A stretch of 59,687 nucleotides of DNA from Nocardioidaceae bacterium (GCA_013361955.1 JABFXA010000028.1:1-59687), one strand, 5' to 3'; numbered from the stretch's first letter, positions 7,055 through 16,312 are shown. Numbers and translations are program-made. The notes: generated by a model from the letters alone, not told the origin.

Positions 7055-8950
7055 TCAGCGTAGGCCGGGGTATGGAAGGGCCTGACGGCCGAACTCGACG
7101 TACAGGAACTGCATCCGCTCGCCGGCCGGGTCCTTGTGCACCGCGTACCCGAACGCGCTGAAGAAGCGGCGGTCGGGGTGCGCGAGGCGGACGTGGACGT
7201 AGTCGCCCCAGCGTGAGTACATCAGCGGGGTGCCGTCCGGGTTGGTGAGCAGGTTCCCGTCGTCGTCCTGGGCCTGGCGGAGAGACGTCTCGTCACTGGC
7301 CTCGCCGTACCAGACCACGAAGTCGCCGAGGATGCCGACGGCGTGGCTGCCGTAGTACTTGCCGCCACCACCCCAGGCCAAGGAGATGCCCACCTCGTCG
7401 TCGGCGTTGGTGGTCAGAGACGGGTAGCAGTAGGCGTGGTCCGGGTTCCAGACCTGGGTCTGCTCGAGAAGCTTGTAGTCCTGGGTGAGGTCGAACTTCG
7501 CGATCTGCACGTGCGCGTGCGGGAACTTGAAGCCGCCGCCACCTCCGTCGCCGGTGCTGGCGCTCCAGGCGAACCAGAGCTCGTTGCGACGCCTGGTGGC
7601 ACCGATGATGCGATGGTCCTCGCTGACCCAGTCCTTCCAGTCCGGTGCCGCAGAGACGATGTCGTTGTCGGTTGTCATCGGCCAGTTGGCGAGGTTCCGG
7701 TCGCGCCAGTCGTAGTTGGGGTCACCACCGCGGGAGTGGAAGATCCGCATCGTCGAGTTGTTGATGTGCCCGGCGAAGTAGCTGTCGTCACCGGAGATGT
7801 TCTGGATCGGCGAGCCGACGCTGTCGGTCAGGACGGCGAACAAGAAGCTCAGGCTGCGTCCGGCGGCCAGGTCGGCGAGGGGCAGCTCCCAGAACAGCTT
7901 GCGGGACGTCCCGGCGATCAGGTTGGTGTTCACGAACAGGTAGTTCTGGCCGTAGCTGAGGTCCGGGAAGTCCAGCCAGGTGGCGCCGAGGCCGAACGTG
8001 TCACTGGTGAAGTTCCATTGCCGTCCCCAGGCGGCCTTGCCGCCCTTGTGCTTGATCAGGTCGGCGGGACTGGCGAGGGCGAGCTTGACGACGTTCTGGT
8101 TCTTCCTGGTCCCGGACTTCGGGGCGTAGGACTGCACGTACAGCACGAAGCAGTCGATCGACGGGACATAGATGACCACCTGGTCACCGGCCCAGCCGCC
8201 GTACGTCGTGTCGGCGGCGAACAGTTTCGTGAAGTCCAGGTCGGTGAACGTGACTCCGCGGTCGACCGACAGCTTCAGCCAGAGGTTGCCCGACATCAGC
8301 ACCACGTCCCCGCCGCGGGCGCCGCTGCAGTCCGGTGGCCAGGTCCCGCTTCGCTCGCTTCCAGTGAACGTGCGGAACGTGACCGGACCCTGGGCACCCG
8401 GAGCCGTGGTGCCCTGCATGAACTGCTGCGGAGAGGGCGTGTGAGCCGAGGGCTCGATGCGACCGACGAACGGGCCGTAGGTGAGCGTCGGCAGCTCGTC
8501 GTCCGCTTCGTGGTGCGGCTTGTCCTGGATCCGCCAGGCCTTGTGCGGCCGCTCGGACACCTCGAGGGCGTCCACGTAAGCGCGAGACTTCACCGACCAA
8601 CCGGTTCGACCCTCATCGTCCTCGCGTGTGCGCTCCCCGCGGTAGTGGCAGGGACCGCAGTCGTCCTCGGGCGGTGGCTGCTCCGGTGGACAGCACTCGT
8701 CGACCCGGCGCCGGAGCTCGGCCAACCGGTCGAGCTCGAGCGCTGCAGCCGGATTGGCACTGCGAGCGAGCTCGCGCATCTCCTCGAGGATGCGTCGGAT
8801 AGTCACCAGCTCGGCGCTCTGACGTTGGGTCTCCCGGTAGGTCCGGCACGTGTCCCGGGCGATGTCCTCGAGCAGGCAGAACAACGCGTCACGGTCCTGC
8901 GACGCCGAAACGCGACCGGCGAGCTCAGGGCTCTGGTCGTCGACCGACAT
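7055..8950 (-). CDS. Uncharacterised 631-residue protein: N-terminal coiled coil plus beta-propeller-like body
   Basis: I do not recognise this protein. Residues 1-95 are helical and charged (LLEDIARDTCRTYRETQRQS, then EEMRELARSA), consistent with a coiled coil. A Cys/Pro-rich linker follows (DECCPPEQPPPEDDCGPCHYRG). The remaining 500 residues are rich in aromatic residues, Gly and beta strands, with repeated blade-like stretches (GNLWLKLSVDRGVTF, ELWFAWSASTGDGGGGGF), as in sialidase-like or BNR propellers. There is no signal peptide or membrane segment, which is unusual for such folds in a Gram-positive. It may be co-transcribed with the two-helix membrane protein 64 bp upstream. Composition is normal coding. 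Confidence 0.6.
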   Translation of the reverse strand: MSVDDQSPELAGRVSASQDRDALFCLLEDIARDTCRTYRETQRQSAELVTIRRILEEMRELARSANPAAALELDRLAELRRRVDECCPPEQPPPEDDCGPCHYRGERTREDDEGRTGWSVKSRAYVDALEVSERPHKAWRIQDKPHHEADDELPTLTYGPFVGRIEPSAHTPSPQQFMQGTTAPGAQGPVTFRTFTGSERSGTWPPDCSGARGGDVVLMSGNLWLKLSVDRGVTFTDLDFTKLFAADTTYGGWAGDQVVIYVPSIDCFVLYVQSYAPKSGTRKNQNVVKLALASPADLIKHKGGKAAWGRQWNFTSDTFGLGATWLDFPDLSYGQNYLFVNTNLIAGTSRKLFWELPLADLAAGRSLSFLFAVLTDSVGSPIQNISGDDSYFAGHINNSTMRIFHSRGGDPNYDWRDRNLANWPMTTDNDIVSAAPDWKDWVSEDHRIIGATRRRNELWFAWSASTGDGGGGGFKFPHAHVQIAKFDLTQDYKLLEQTQVWNPDHAYCYPSLTTNADDEVGISLAWGGGGKYYGSHAVGILGDFVVWYGEASDETSLRQAQDDDGNLLTNPDGTPLMYSRWGDYVHVRLAHPDRRFFSAFGYAVHKDPAGERMQFLYVEFGRQALPYPGLR

Positions 8951-9014
8951 GGCCGGCTCCTCTCATGCCGCACAGTCGAACAGGCTCGAGGTGGTCGCGG
9001 GCGGCTCCTGGTCG

Positions 9015-9242
9015 TCAGGACCGATGGGGGGCCACGCGACCCCGGAGGCGGACGTGCTCGCGTCGGGCGAGCCACGCAAGCAGCAACGTGCCAGCCAGCC
9101 ACACCAGCGCAAGCAGTCGTTCGGCGGAGCCGGCACCGTCGTCCGGCGAGGCCCCGAGCAACGACTCGATCCAGGTCGGCCAGACCAGGGCAGCGACGGT
9201 GAGGACGCCGCAGACAACAGCCAGACCCGCCTCGACCCGCAT
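9015..9242 (-). CDS. Small membrane protein with two predicted helices (start uncertain)
   Basis: The C-terminal 75 residues of a longer open frame hold two clear hydrophobic segments, AVVCGVLTVAALVWPTW and ALVWLAGTLLLAWLA, separated by an acidic loop and ending in a basic tail. I start at the ATG at 9242. An alternative is the ATG at 9677, which has a reasonable upstream GAGGGAG but adds 145 poorly structured, Cys- and Arg-rich residues. It lies 64 bp upstream of the propeller-like gene on the same strand and could anchor it to the membrane, but nothing in the sequence proves an interaction. Confidence 0.45.
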   Translation of the reverse strand: MRVEAGLAVVCGVLTVAALVWPTWIESLLGASPDDGAGSAERLLALVWLAGTLLLAWLARREHVRLRGRVAPHRS

Positions 9243-9915
9243 CAGTACCTGGCGACCCACATCGGACTCCCGACCGAAGGCAGCAGCACAAACAAGGCGG
9301 CCCGAGCTCCGTCGTGTGACAACAACGATCCACCAGTCTTTACCGTCGTGTTGAAGACGGACAATGACTAGATGAGGCCATAGCGTCGTGGAGCGATAAT
9401 CCGGGCTTGCTCGAAGATCCCGCCTGGCTGACGTGGACGCGAAGCGCACATCCGCGTCCGAGGGATGTACGCGGTGGTAAGAACGCAGGTCGGCGAGCGC
9501 GCGGATCGCGGCTCCAGGTGGCCGTAGCCGCCCACAACAAGACACGACCGGATGTCCGCTGGAGGATGGGCAAAAGGAATCCTTACAAGACTCAGCCTGT
9601 ACGGCTTCGCGCAGGCCACGAACCCGTCGGCCGTGTGGGAAGTACAGGACGTTGCACGAATCGTCCGACTCAGCCATGGGCACTCCCTCTTCTTGATGGC
9701 GCCTCCCGTAGACGTCATTCGGCTCACATGACCGTGCGGGACGCCGTATCCGCGTGCGGGGCGCCTTTTCTGGTTGGCGCCCAAATCCGATGGATCTGCC
9801 CCCTTATCCGAGTCCGCGGATGGGCAGCACTGCGACCGAACCCGGCAGGCGGCGGCATGACGTAGCCCGCGGTCGGCACCGGATATGTGCCGATCGCGAA
9901 GGGGAAAGCAACCTC
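9243..9915. other. Gap with weak coding signal and one hairpin
   Basis: The leftward frame down from 9677 may extend the small membrane protein. At 9759-9782, GGGCGCC and GGCGCCC form a 7-bp perfect stem around TTTTCTGGTT, possibly a terminator or operator. No other gene is supported. Confidence 0.4.
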
Positions 9916-10871
9916 TCAGACGGTTCCCAGCGAGGATGGGGGCTCGGGGACGCCACCGACGGCGGTGAGTGCCTCGCGAAGTCGCGTTTGGACGATCTAG
10001 CAGCCAGTCCACATAGTCGTCCCACTCATCCTTCGCGTTCACATCCGCTGTTGAGCGATATTCAGCGATCCGGGTCGACTTGCGCTGCGGAAGGTCTTGC
10101 CAGTCCAACGGAGCGCCGTAGAGACGCTCGAAGTCGTCCCGGAGTGTGAGCAAAGCTTCGAAGCGGCTCGAGTTGACGTCCGGATTCGGAGACTCAAAGA
10201 CGAGCTCGCTTGACAATCCTCGGCGAGTCCAGGAGGTGTAGTAGGTCGCGCCGGAAACGCCGGTCGCTGTGACGAACCACGAGTCAGCTGGTGGACGGGT
10301 CGCGCGGGACCATCCGGGGCGGTCGCTGTGCATTCGGTCCAGGTAGCGCGCCCAAGAACTGCGGTAGAGCTCTTGCCGTTGGGACCGCGCACCAGCCTGG
10401 GTTGTCGCCGCCCGGACGGTCTTCTCCCAGTCGGGTGGGCTCAGCCACGAGTTTGAAAGCGGGGGCGGGCACCGAGTCGTCGATCTGCACTACACCCAGT
10501 TGCACGCCGAAGAACCTCGTGTCCTCGTCCGTGCGGTTGTTGAGCCAGTCGAGAGCGGCCCGATGCTCGGGTCGGAAGGATGCGGCGATCCAGACAATCG
10601 TGGTCGGTTCGGTTCCGGCAGCGTAGGTCAGCAACTGACCGAGATGGGTGTGGTCGGACACTTCGAGTTGATTCTCCACGATGACGACGTCCCCGGAGCT
10701 CTCATCCTTACCGATGAGGTCCAGGCTGAATCCGCCGACGGGGTGCTCGGCCACTTCAAGCGCGAGGTCCATCCCGAGCAAATCGCTGAGAACGTCCGCG
10801 TTCTGCAACAACCACGGAGTGAAGTGCTGCGCCTCGTTCGCCCATACCTCTCTCGGCGGTACGACGGTCAT
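9916..10871 (-). pseudogene. DUF4268-type protein with PD-(D/E)XK-like nuclease domain, disrupted by two frameshifts
   Basis: The start MTVVPPREVW and the region HPVGGFSLDLIG then DVVIVENQLE (an (E/D)-x(n)-E-x-Q nuclease-type core) match the N-terminal half of DUF4268 proteins, which often occur beside restriction-modification and other defence genes. Around 10432-10437 one extra base shifts the frame; reading on in the next frame gives DWEKTVRAATTQAGARSQRQ and RSSWARYLDRMHSDRPGW without a stop. A second shift near 9993-9998 is needed to reach TRLREALTAVGGVPEPPSSL and the TGA at 9916. With both repaired the protein is a normal-looking 300+ residues. Either a recent pseudogene or two sequencing errors. 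Confidence 0.8.
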
Positions 10872-11445
10872 GCGGCTCAATCGCGGCAAACGGCCGGGCA
10901 TGCACCATGATCCCACTCCTGTGGCGTTCCGCCACGGCGCCGGCGCCGCGCATCGTTTTCCTCAACATCTGCGCCCCTCCGCGTCAAACCGGGAGGGCGA
11001 ATTGCGCGCCGCAGACGGACTGCCCCGGTACTCGGTCTCGGCATAGGGGAGTTCGTATGGGGGGCGCCTACCAGGCTGTGCCTGGACGCATGCACGCGAG
11101 GATGTCCCCTTGCGGCGCAAACTCCGCCACTCGGTCACCGCGGCGCTCCGATCGAGATGACAGCCCGGACTTCATGGCAACGAGCCGCGGTTGCGATCCT
11201 CCCCGCCAGACTCCACGCTGAGTCTTGTGTTGACGACTCCGAAGGCAGGCGCTCTTCGTCGTTTCCTCGTGAGTGTCGTGCGCGACGAGGGCGGCCGGCT
11301 GGTCATTTATGGATAAGTGAGCCGAGCCATCGGCCACCCACCGAACTTCCTCACGCCATACCTGGACGAGGTCGCTCAGGACTGGGAGCCTGACCCGGTA
11401 GCCCGGACACCTTGAAAGGCGTCGCGTCGGGCTGTCGTTGCTTAC
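10872..11445. other. Gap without a supported gene
   Basis: About 570 bp. A GTG-started 32-codon frame on the + strand ending at 11415 (MSRAIGHPPNFLTPYLDEVA...) has protein-like composition but no ribosome-binding site and may be a fragment. Nothing else is convincing on either strand. Confidence 0.4.
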
Positions 11446-12309
11446 ATGGGTAGGCCCCGACCATGGGACTATCTAATGGTGTCAACTGAGGACGCCTGGG
11501 TGTCGGAGCGTCTTCACGTCGGCGGAATGGCCATTCACTCTCAACGTAGTTCGGGTGGCGACGGCATACCGATCGTCCACGTCCACGGCTTCGCGATCTC
11601 CGGTGAGTACCTCATGCCGACCGCTCGTCTGCTTGCCCAGCGGTGGGTCAACGTGGTGCCGGATCTTCCGGGCTACGGCCGAAGCGCCAAGCCGGACCAC
11701 GTCATGGGCATCCCTGCCCTCGCCGAGGCACTCATGGCGATTCTTGACGCCCTCGGCATTAGGAAGGCCGTTCTGGTCGGCAACTCGATGGGCTGCCCGG
11801 TAGCTCTTGAGGTGGCGCACGCGGCCCCCGAGCGGGTGCACCGCCTCGTGCTCGTGTCGCCCGCGGGCGGCGCTCAGAACCGACCCCTATCCCGAGCGCT
11901 CGGCCAACTGGTGCTCGACGGGCTGCGGGAGAGTCCGAGGATGCTGCCCGTGGCGGTGCCGGACTATGTGAGGTTCGGGCCGCTGAACGGACTACGTCTG
12001 TTCCGCGAGCTCACCTTGTTCCCATCGTTGGAACGCCTCGTACGAGCGCCGACGCCCACGCTCGCCGTGCTCGGTCGGCGAGATCCCCTGATGCCCTCTC
12101 CAAGCCGCGTCCGCGAGGTTGCACGACAGTCTGCGCAACTCGTCGTGGTGGCGATCGTTGACCAGGCGGCGCACGCCGTGAACTTCAGCCACCCACTGGA
12201 GCTGGCGGCCACGGTCGAGGCGTGGTTGGACGACAAGCTCGGTTCGGACGCCGCCCTCCCCAAAGGGGTCCAATTGTTTCAGGTGCACGGGGAAGACGCC
12301 GAGGGTTAA
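11446..12309 (+). CDS. Alpha/beta-fold hydrolase
   Basis: A protein of up to 287 residues with the canonical alpha/beta hydrolase order: oxyanion HVHGF at about residues 40-45, nucleophile elbow GNSMG (Ser114), acidic residue in LGRRDPLMP, and catalytic His in DQAAHAVNFSHP. This supports an esterase, lipase, epoxide hydrolase or C-C hydrolase acting in the cytoplasm; the substrate is not evident. Alternative starts are the ATG at 11446 and the ATG at 11476 (MVSTEDAW); neither has a strong Shine-Dalgarno sequence. It stands alone in the accessory zone. Confidence 0.8.
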   Translation: MGRPRPWDYLMVSTEDAWVSERLHVGGMAIHSQRSSGGDGIPIVHVHGFAISGEYLMPTARLLAQRWVNVVPDLPGYGRSAKPDHVMGIPALAEALMAILDALGIRKAVLVGNSMGCPVALEVAHAAPERVHRLVLVSPAGGAQNRPLSRALGQLVLDGLRESPRMLPVAVPDYVRFGPLNGLRLFRELTLFPSLERLVRAPTPTLAVLGRRDPLMPSPSRVREVARQSAQLVVVAIVDQAAHAVNFSHPLELAATVEAWLDDKLGSDAALPKGVQLFQVHGEDAEG

Positions 12310-13028
12310 CTGTCGCGGTCTCCTCCACGCTCGAGCCCAGCGGGCAGCTCTGCAGTGCGCAGTGCTCGCTCCGCCACATCCATGGGGATTAGGGGGCTGC
12401 GGAATGCAGAACAAGGCGACACTGAGGGCTAGGTAAGGCAGCAGGACGACGTAGCCGAGACCGGCGGTCGACGTCGTGTGAGCGACGGATCGAGCGATGC
12501 AGATGCCCAACAGGAGCGGTACGCGGAAGACGCGGCGGATCACGCCGGGGCGCCCCCGGAGTCGCCACAGAGAAGGGTGCGGGGAGGACACGGTGAGTGG
12601 AATAGTCAGTGGCTACCCGGTCTATCGAATCCGAGGCGACCGGGTGGGCGATATCAACAGCGGCAACGGGTATACCGGATTCGAGAGTGGGCAGAAAACG
12701 ACTACTCAATTGCACGAGGTACGGCTTGGTTCGCGCCATGCGGCGGAATGACCCATTCCCAGGGAGCCTCGCGGCCCGAGCGCATGCGGAAGGCACACGT
12801 CACTTGGCGCCGTCAGTAAGTCATTCGCAACGACGGTAAGACGCGCAGTTGAGCAACCCACGGACGGCGGCAGCATCTGTTGCCATGCGCGTACTACGCG
12901 TTCTGTGCGACAGCGAGCTTGATCAGGCGCTGCTGCTGTTCCGTCGAGGCATGGTGCGTGGACGACGCAGCGGTGTCCGCGCCGTTGTGGACGCCCGCGC
13001 TGCATCCGCTCTGGCACACTGACGCGGC
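12310..13028. other. Long gap with interlocking inverted repeats
   Basis: No gene is well supported. On the minus strand, a GTG frame from 12591 encodes two hydrophobic stretches (VPLLLGICIARSVAH and VVLLPYLALSVALFCI) but lacks a ribosome-binding site and runs into the hydrolase gene, so I leave it uncalled. Between 12615 and 12684 two perfect inverted repeats interlock, described separately. Confidence 0.4.
12615..12684. repeat. Two interlocking perfect inverted repeats (pseudoknot-like)
   Basis: ACCCGGTC (12615-12622) pairs with GACCGGGT (12638-12645), an 8-bp stem. Inside its 15-nt loop, TCGAATCCG (12625-12633) pairs with CGGATTCGA (12676-12684), a 9-bp stem. As RNA this is the topology of an H-type pseudoknot; as DNA it would be two nested operator-like dyads. 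The next gene downstream is the methyltransferase, about 345 bp away. Confidence 0.45.
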
Positions 13029-13757
13029 ATGACCTCCGAGACCCGGCCCGTCGAGCAGCAGTCGGACCACTATGACCGGTTCGCCGAGGCGTACGCGCGG
13101 GAGAACGAGAACGGTCTGTTCAACCGTTGGTACGCCCGACCAGCGGTAGTGGATCTGCTCGGTGAGGTGACGGGGCGCCACATCCTGGATGCTGCCTGCG
13201 GCTCGGGGCCGCTCGTCGCCGAGCTGCAGGACCTGGGTGCCAGCGTGGCCGGGTTCGACGCGAGCCCCGCGATGATCCGGCTTGCCCGGGAGCGACTCGG
13301 GGACGGGGCCGACCTGAAGGTGGCCGACCTGACCCGGCCCCTTCCATATGCGGACGTTCTTTTCGACGACGCGTTGGCGGTGCTGGTGCTGCACTACCTC
13401 GAAGACTGGTCAGGGCCGCTGGCCGAGCTGCACCGAGTGCTGAAGCCTGGCGGTCGGCTGATCGTGGTCGTCAACCACCCAGTGATCCCGCCGGTGATGT
13501 ACCCCGAGGTCGACTACTTCGCGACCGTGCCGAACCAGGAGGAGTACGACTTCGACGGCGTCTCGGCGACACTCACGATCTGGTACCGCTCGCTGAGCGC
13601 GATGTCGGAGTCGTTCACCGCCGCGGGCTTCAGAATCTCGACAATCAGCGAGCCGCCGGTGTCCGCGGACACACCGCCGGAGCTGCTGCCGCCGAGCCGA
13701 ACCGACCCCACCCGGTTCCTCGGCTTCATCTTCTTCGCCCTCGAGGCCATCTCCTAG
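13029..13757 (+). CDS. Class I SAM-dependent methyltransferase
   Basis: A 242-residue cytosolic protein of the Methyltransf_11/25 type. Motif I is HILDAACGSGPL at about residues 50-60, motif II ends in VAGFDASPAM, and the post-I/IV region is ADLTRPLPYADVLFDDALAVLVLHYLED, followed by the usual LHRVLKPGGRLIVVV. The N-terminal YDRFAEAYARENE is the common small-molecule methyltransferase lead-in. The acceptor is unknown. It starts after a poor ribosome-binding site and no operon partner follows. The stop is at 13757. Confidence 0.85.
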   Translation: MTSETRPVEQQSDHYDRFAEAYARENENGLFNRWYARPAVVDLLGEVTGRHILDAACGSGPLVAELQDLGASVAGFDASPAMIRLARERLGDGADLKVADLTRPLPYADVLFDDALAVLVLHYLEDWSGPLAELHRVLKPGGRLIVVVNHPVIPPVMYPEVDYFATVPNQEEYDFDGVSATLTIWYRSLSAMSESFTAAGFRISTISEPPVSADTPPELLPPSRTDPTRFLGFIFFALEAIS

Positions 13758-13919
13758 CGTCTCGCCTCCGGATCGCGCCCAGTTGGCGCGGGCCTGGAGC
13801 GGCGGCTCGACACGCACGCTCATCGTCTGTGAGTGCACGTCGGCGACGACGTCTTTAGCCGACAGGCGGCGGAGCGTCGCAGGCGCTCGGGGCTGACGCC
13901 GGGGCGCCGCATCCGCGCC

Positions 13920-14216
13920 TCAGGCTTGTTCCTCCACTACGTCGTACCAGACAGTGCTGGACGGTCCGTCCTCGAGTCCGGCGAGTTCCGCGCGGGTTGC
14001 CTTGAACGTCTCATCGTCGTGCCAGTTGGCCCAGTGCTCACGGGTCTGCCACGTGCCAATGATGGCGCGCCGTCGCGGCTCGCTGGCGTCCCGAAGGAGC
14101 TGCACGGCAACCCATCCATCCATGCCAGACGCTGCCCGGACGCGCTCGTGCATCGCGCGATCCCACTGGCTCCTTGCCTCGTCTTTCAAGGTCACTGTCG
14201 TCACGATGGTCATCAT
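13920..14216 (-). CDS. Antibiotic biosynthesis monooxygenase (ABM) domain protein
   Basis: A 98-residue single-domain protein: TIVTTVTLKDEARSQWDRAM, then VAVQLLRDASEPRRRAIIGTW and EHWANWHDDETFKATRAEL match the dimeric ferredoxin-like ABM fold, whose members are cofactor-free monooxygenases or heme-degrading enzymes. Two adjacent ATG codons (14216, 14213) begin the domain; the longer frame upstream is not domain-like. Its substrate is unknown. It lies between a rightward methyltransferase and a leftward quinone oxidoreductase without an obvious shared operon. Confidence 0.7.
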   Translation of the reverse strand: MMTIVTTVTLKDEARSQWDRAMHERVRAASGMDGWVAVQLLRDASEPRRRAIIGTWQTREHWANWHDDETFKATRAELAGLEDGPSSTVWYDVVEEQA

Positions 14217-14485
14217 GGCTTCGGCTCCTCGCGTCCCTGTCAGATCTGCAATGACTATGCCCAGATCCTGCAGCGGCACGCCCACGACGGAGGCGAGTCG
14301 ACCAACAGGCCACCGTTCCGAGGAGGTTGGGATGTCGCACGCGGCGGTGGTAAGACGCACATTGCGGGGGCTTCCTGGGACGCGCGGATCGCGGCTGCCG
14401 GACTTCTCATTAGCGGTGTTTGACGAAACCCTTTGAGGCCCTGCGTGTACTCGGGGGCGTGCGCGATCTCGGGGTTGGCAGGTGC

Positions 14486-15403
14486 TCAGGTGCGAACGTG
14501 GATGATTGTCTTTCCCGTGAGCCGTTCGCGCGAGTTGAAGGTTGCGACGGCGTCGTCGATGGAGGCCGTGACTCCGATGTTCGTCCGCAGCCGTCCGTCA
14601 CTGACCCGCGCCGCGATCTCGATCAGCTGTGCGCGGTCGGCCTCGACGACGAAGTCCACGGCCCGGCCGTGGGTGGGGTGGGCCTCGGCCGGGCCGACGA
14701 TGGAGACGAGCGTGCCTCCATCCCTGATCAGGGCCGCGGACCGCTTCTGGACCTCGCCCCCGATGACGTCGAAGACCACATCGACATCGCCGATGGCTTG
14801 CAGGTTCTCGTGCTCGAGATCGACGAACTCCTGGGCGCCGAAGTCGCGCGCCTTTCCTCGGTCGGCGGCGCGTCCGGTGCCGATGACGTGGGCGCCGGCC
14901 TCGGTTGCCAGCTGGGTCACCATCGCTCCGACTGCGCCGGCCGCGCCGTGGGCGAGGACGCGCTGCCCGGGCTGAAGGCGTCCGTGGACGAACAGTCCCT
15001 GCCAGGCGGTCAGACCCGAGATCGGCAGGGAGGCGGCGACGGTGAAGTCGACCTCGTCGGGCAGGGGCGCGAGGTTGCGTGCCTCGATCGCCACGTACTC
15101 CGCCAGTGCGCCGTCGCGGTGCCAGTCGGCGAGGCCGAACACCCGCTGTCCTACCGAGAGCCCCGTCGTGCCGTAGCCAAGGGCCGTGACGACGCCGGCC
15201 AGCTCGTGGCCCGGGATCGAGGGTGTCCGGTCACGGTGGGCGCGATCGGTCCAGGTCGATGGCCACTCGAGCTCGGTCGAGACCCATCCCGCTGCGTGGA
15301 CCTGGACCACGACGTCGTTGATCGCTGCCATCGGCTCGGATCGCTCTGCAACGGTCATCCCGGCCGTTCCCGCAGCCTGATCCGTCACCACGATTGCCTT
15401 CAT
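14486..15403 (-). CDS. NADPH:quinone reductase-like zinc-free alcohol dehydrogenase
   Basis: A 305-residue MDR-superfamily enzyme. The GroES-like N-terminal domain includes PGHELAGVVTALG (about residues 59-71); the nucleotide-binding motif HGAAGAVGAMVTQL marks the Rossmann domain, and FDVIGGEV follows. Zinc-binding cysteines are absent, as in quinone oxidoreductases (zeta-crystallin group), which pass electrons from NADPH to quinones or enones. The ATG at 15403 begins the conserved MKAIVV. It is divergent from a TetR gene, with a strong dyad between them, so it is the probable TetR target. Confidence 0.85.
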   Translation of the reverse strand: MKAIVVTDQAAGTAGMTVAERSEPMAAINDVVVQVHAAGWVSTELEWPSTWTDRAHRDRTPSIPGHELAGVVTALGYGTTGLSVGQRVFGLADWHRDGALAEYVAIEARNLAPLPDEVDFTVAASLPISGLTAWQGLFVHGRLQPGQRVLAHGAAGAVGAMVTQLATEAGAHVIGTGRAADRGKARDFGAQEFVDLEHENLQAIGDVDVVFDVIGGEVQKRSAALIRDGGTLVSIVGPAEAHPTHGRAVDFVVEADRAQLIEIAARVSDGRLRTNIGVTASIDDAVATFNSRERLTGKTIIHVRT

Positions 15404-15481
15404 GTGAGACACCTTCTCCCTGCGCCCTCTCTGCGCCAGTCCTCGCTTGACCACGATGGCTGCTTCTGCATCGCAAGAGAG

Positions 15482-15544
15482 CAGTTCCGTTACGGTGACT
15501 GTATGTAACGTTTCTAGTTAAGGCAAGACGCTGTAACGGAACTG
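15482..15544. promoter_or_regulatory. TetR-type operator between divergent genes
   Basis: CAGTTCCGTTAC (15482-15493) and GTAACGGAACTG (15533-15544) are perfect 12-bp inverted arms. A third GTAACG at 15505-15510 makes a closer dyad with the first arm (CGTTAC, 11-bp spacer, GTAACG). The element sits in the 179-bp gap between the quinone oxidoreductase and the TetR gene, so it may control both genes. Confidence 0.75.
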
Positions 15545-15582
15545 GCTACGATGCGGTGCAGGCACTGATTGCGAGGTGGTAC

Positions 15583-16206
15583 ATGACCCCGAGTGAGACA
15601 GCGAGCGGGCCCGACGGCACCGAGTCTCGCGCCGGCGGACGGCCGCGAGACCCCACCCTCGACGAAGCGATCATCCTGGCTACCCGCGCCCGCCTCGTCC
15701 GGGACGGCTATTCGCGGATGACGCTGGGCGACATTGCGGCCGACGCGGGTGTCAGCCGCCCCACGCTCTACCGGAGGTGGGCCAACAAGCTCGACCTCGT
15801 GGCCGACGCACTCGACTACGGCTTCCGCAAGCAGCGCGACCTGTACGACATCGACCTCAGCGACTTGCAACCACGCGAAGCTCTCGTCGAGGCCGTCCGT
15901 CGTTTGGACCCCGCGTACTTCAACCCGGACGCGATGGTGCTGATGGGCAACTTCGCCGGTGAGGTGAGCCACACGCCGGAACTGTTCGAGATGCTGCGCA
16001 AGCACGCGGTCGAACCTCGGGTCACACTCGTCGAAACTGTGCTGTCCCAGCTACAAGAACGCGGGGCCGTCTCCGACATCATCGACAAGCACACCATCGC
16101 GACCATCTGCTTCGGAAGCTACTTCGGGGCGTTCTACCGAGGCGATCGCAGGGAGCAGATCCCCGAGAGTGTCGTCGCCGTCATATGGCCCGCGATCGCT
16201 GCCTGA
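15583..16206 (+). CDS. TetR/AcrR-family transcriptional regulator
   Basis: A 207-residue repressor-type protein. The N-terminal helix-turn-helix MTLGDIAADAGVSRPTLYRR lies at about residues 47-66, followed by a helical ligand-binding domain (ALDYGFRKQRDLYDIDLSD onwards) with a C-terminal region like that of many small-molecule-sensing TetR proteins. I take the ATG at 15583, preceded by GCGAGGTGG; an in-frame ATG at 15556 would sit closer to the operator. The divergent quinone oxidoreductase is the likely target, and a quinone or electrophile a plausible inducer. Confidence 0.88.
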   Translation: MTPSETASGPDGTESRAGGRPRDPTLDEAIILATRARLVRDGYSRMTLGDIAADAGVSRPTLYRRWANKLDLVADALDYGFRKQRDLYDIDLSDLQPREALVEAVRRLDPAYFNPDAMVLMGNFAGEVSHTPELFEMLRKHAVEPRVTLVETVLSQLQERGAVSDIIDKHTIATICFGSYFGAFYRGDRREQIPESVVAVIWPAIAA

Positions 16207-16312
16207 CGGACGCAACAATCGCACATCGGCTATGAGTGCGTTCGGGAAGGCCGCTGACACGCGGCGGAACGACACGGTCGATGGCCGAGCCGCCAGACGT
16301 CGGCGGGTGCCT

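Noticed and set aside
11992-12591. Minus-strand GTG frame with two hydrophobic stretches
   Set aside because: No ribosome-binding site, and the C-terminal half is antisense to the hydrolase; composition after the hydrophobic part is not protein-like.
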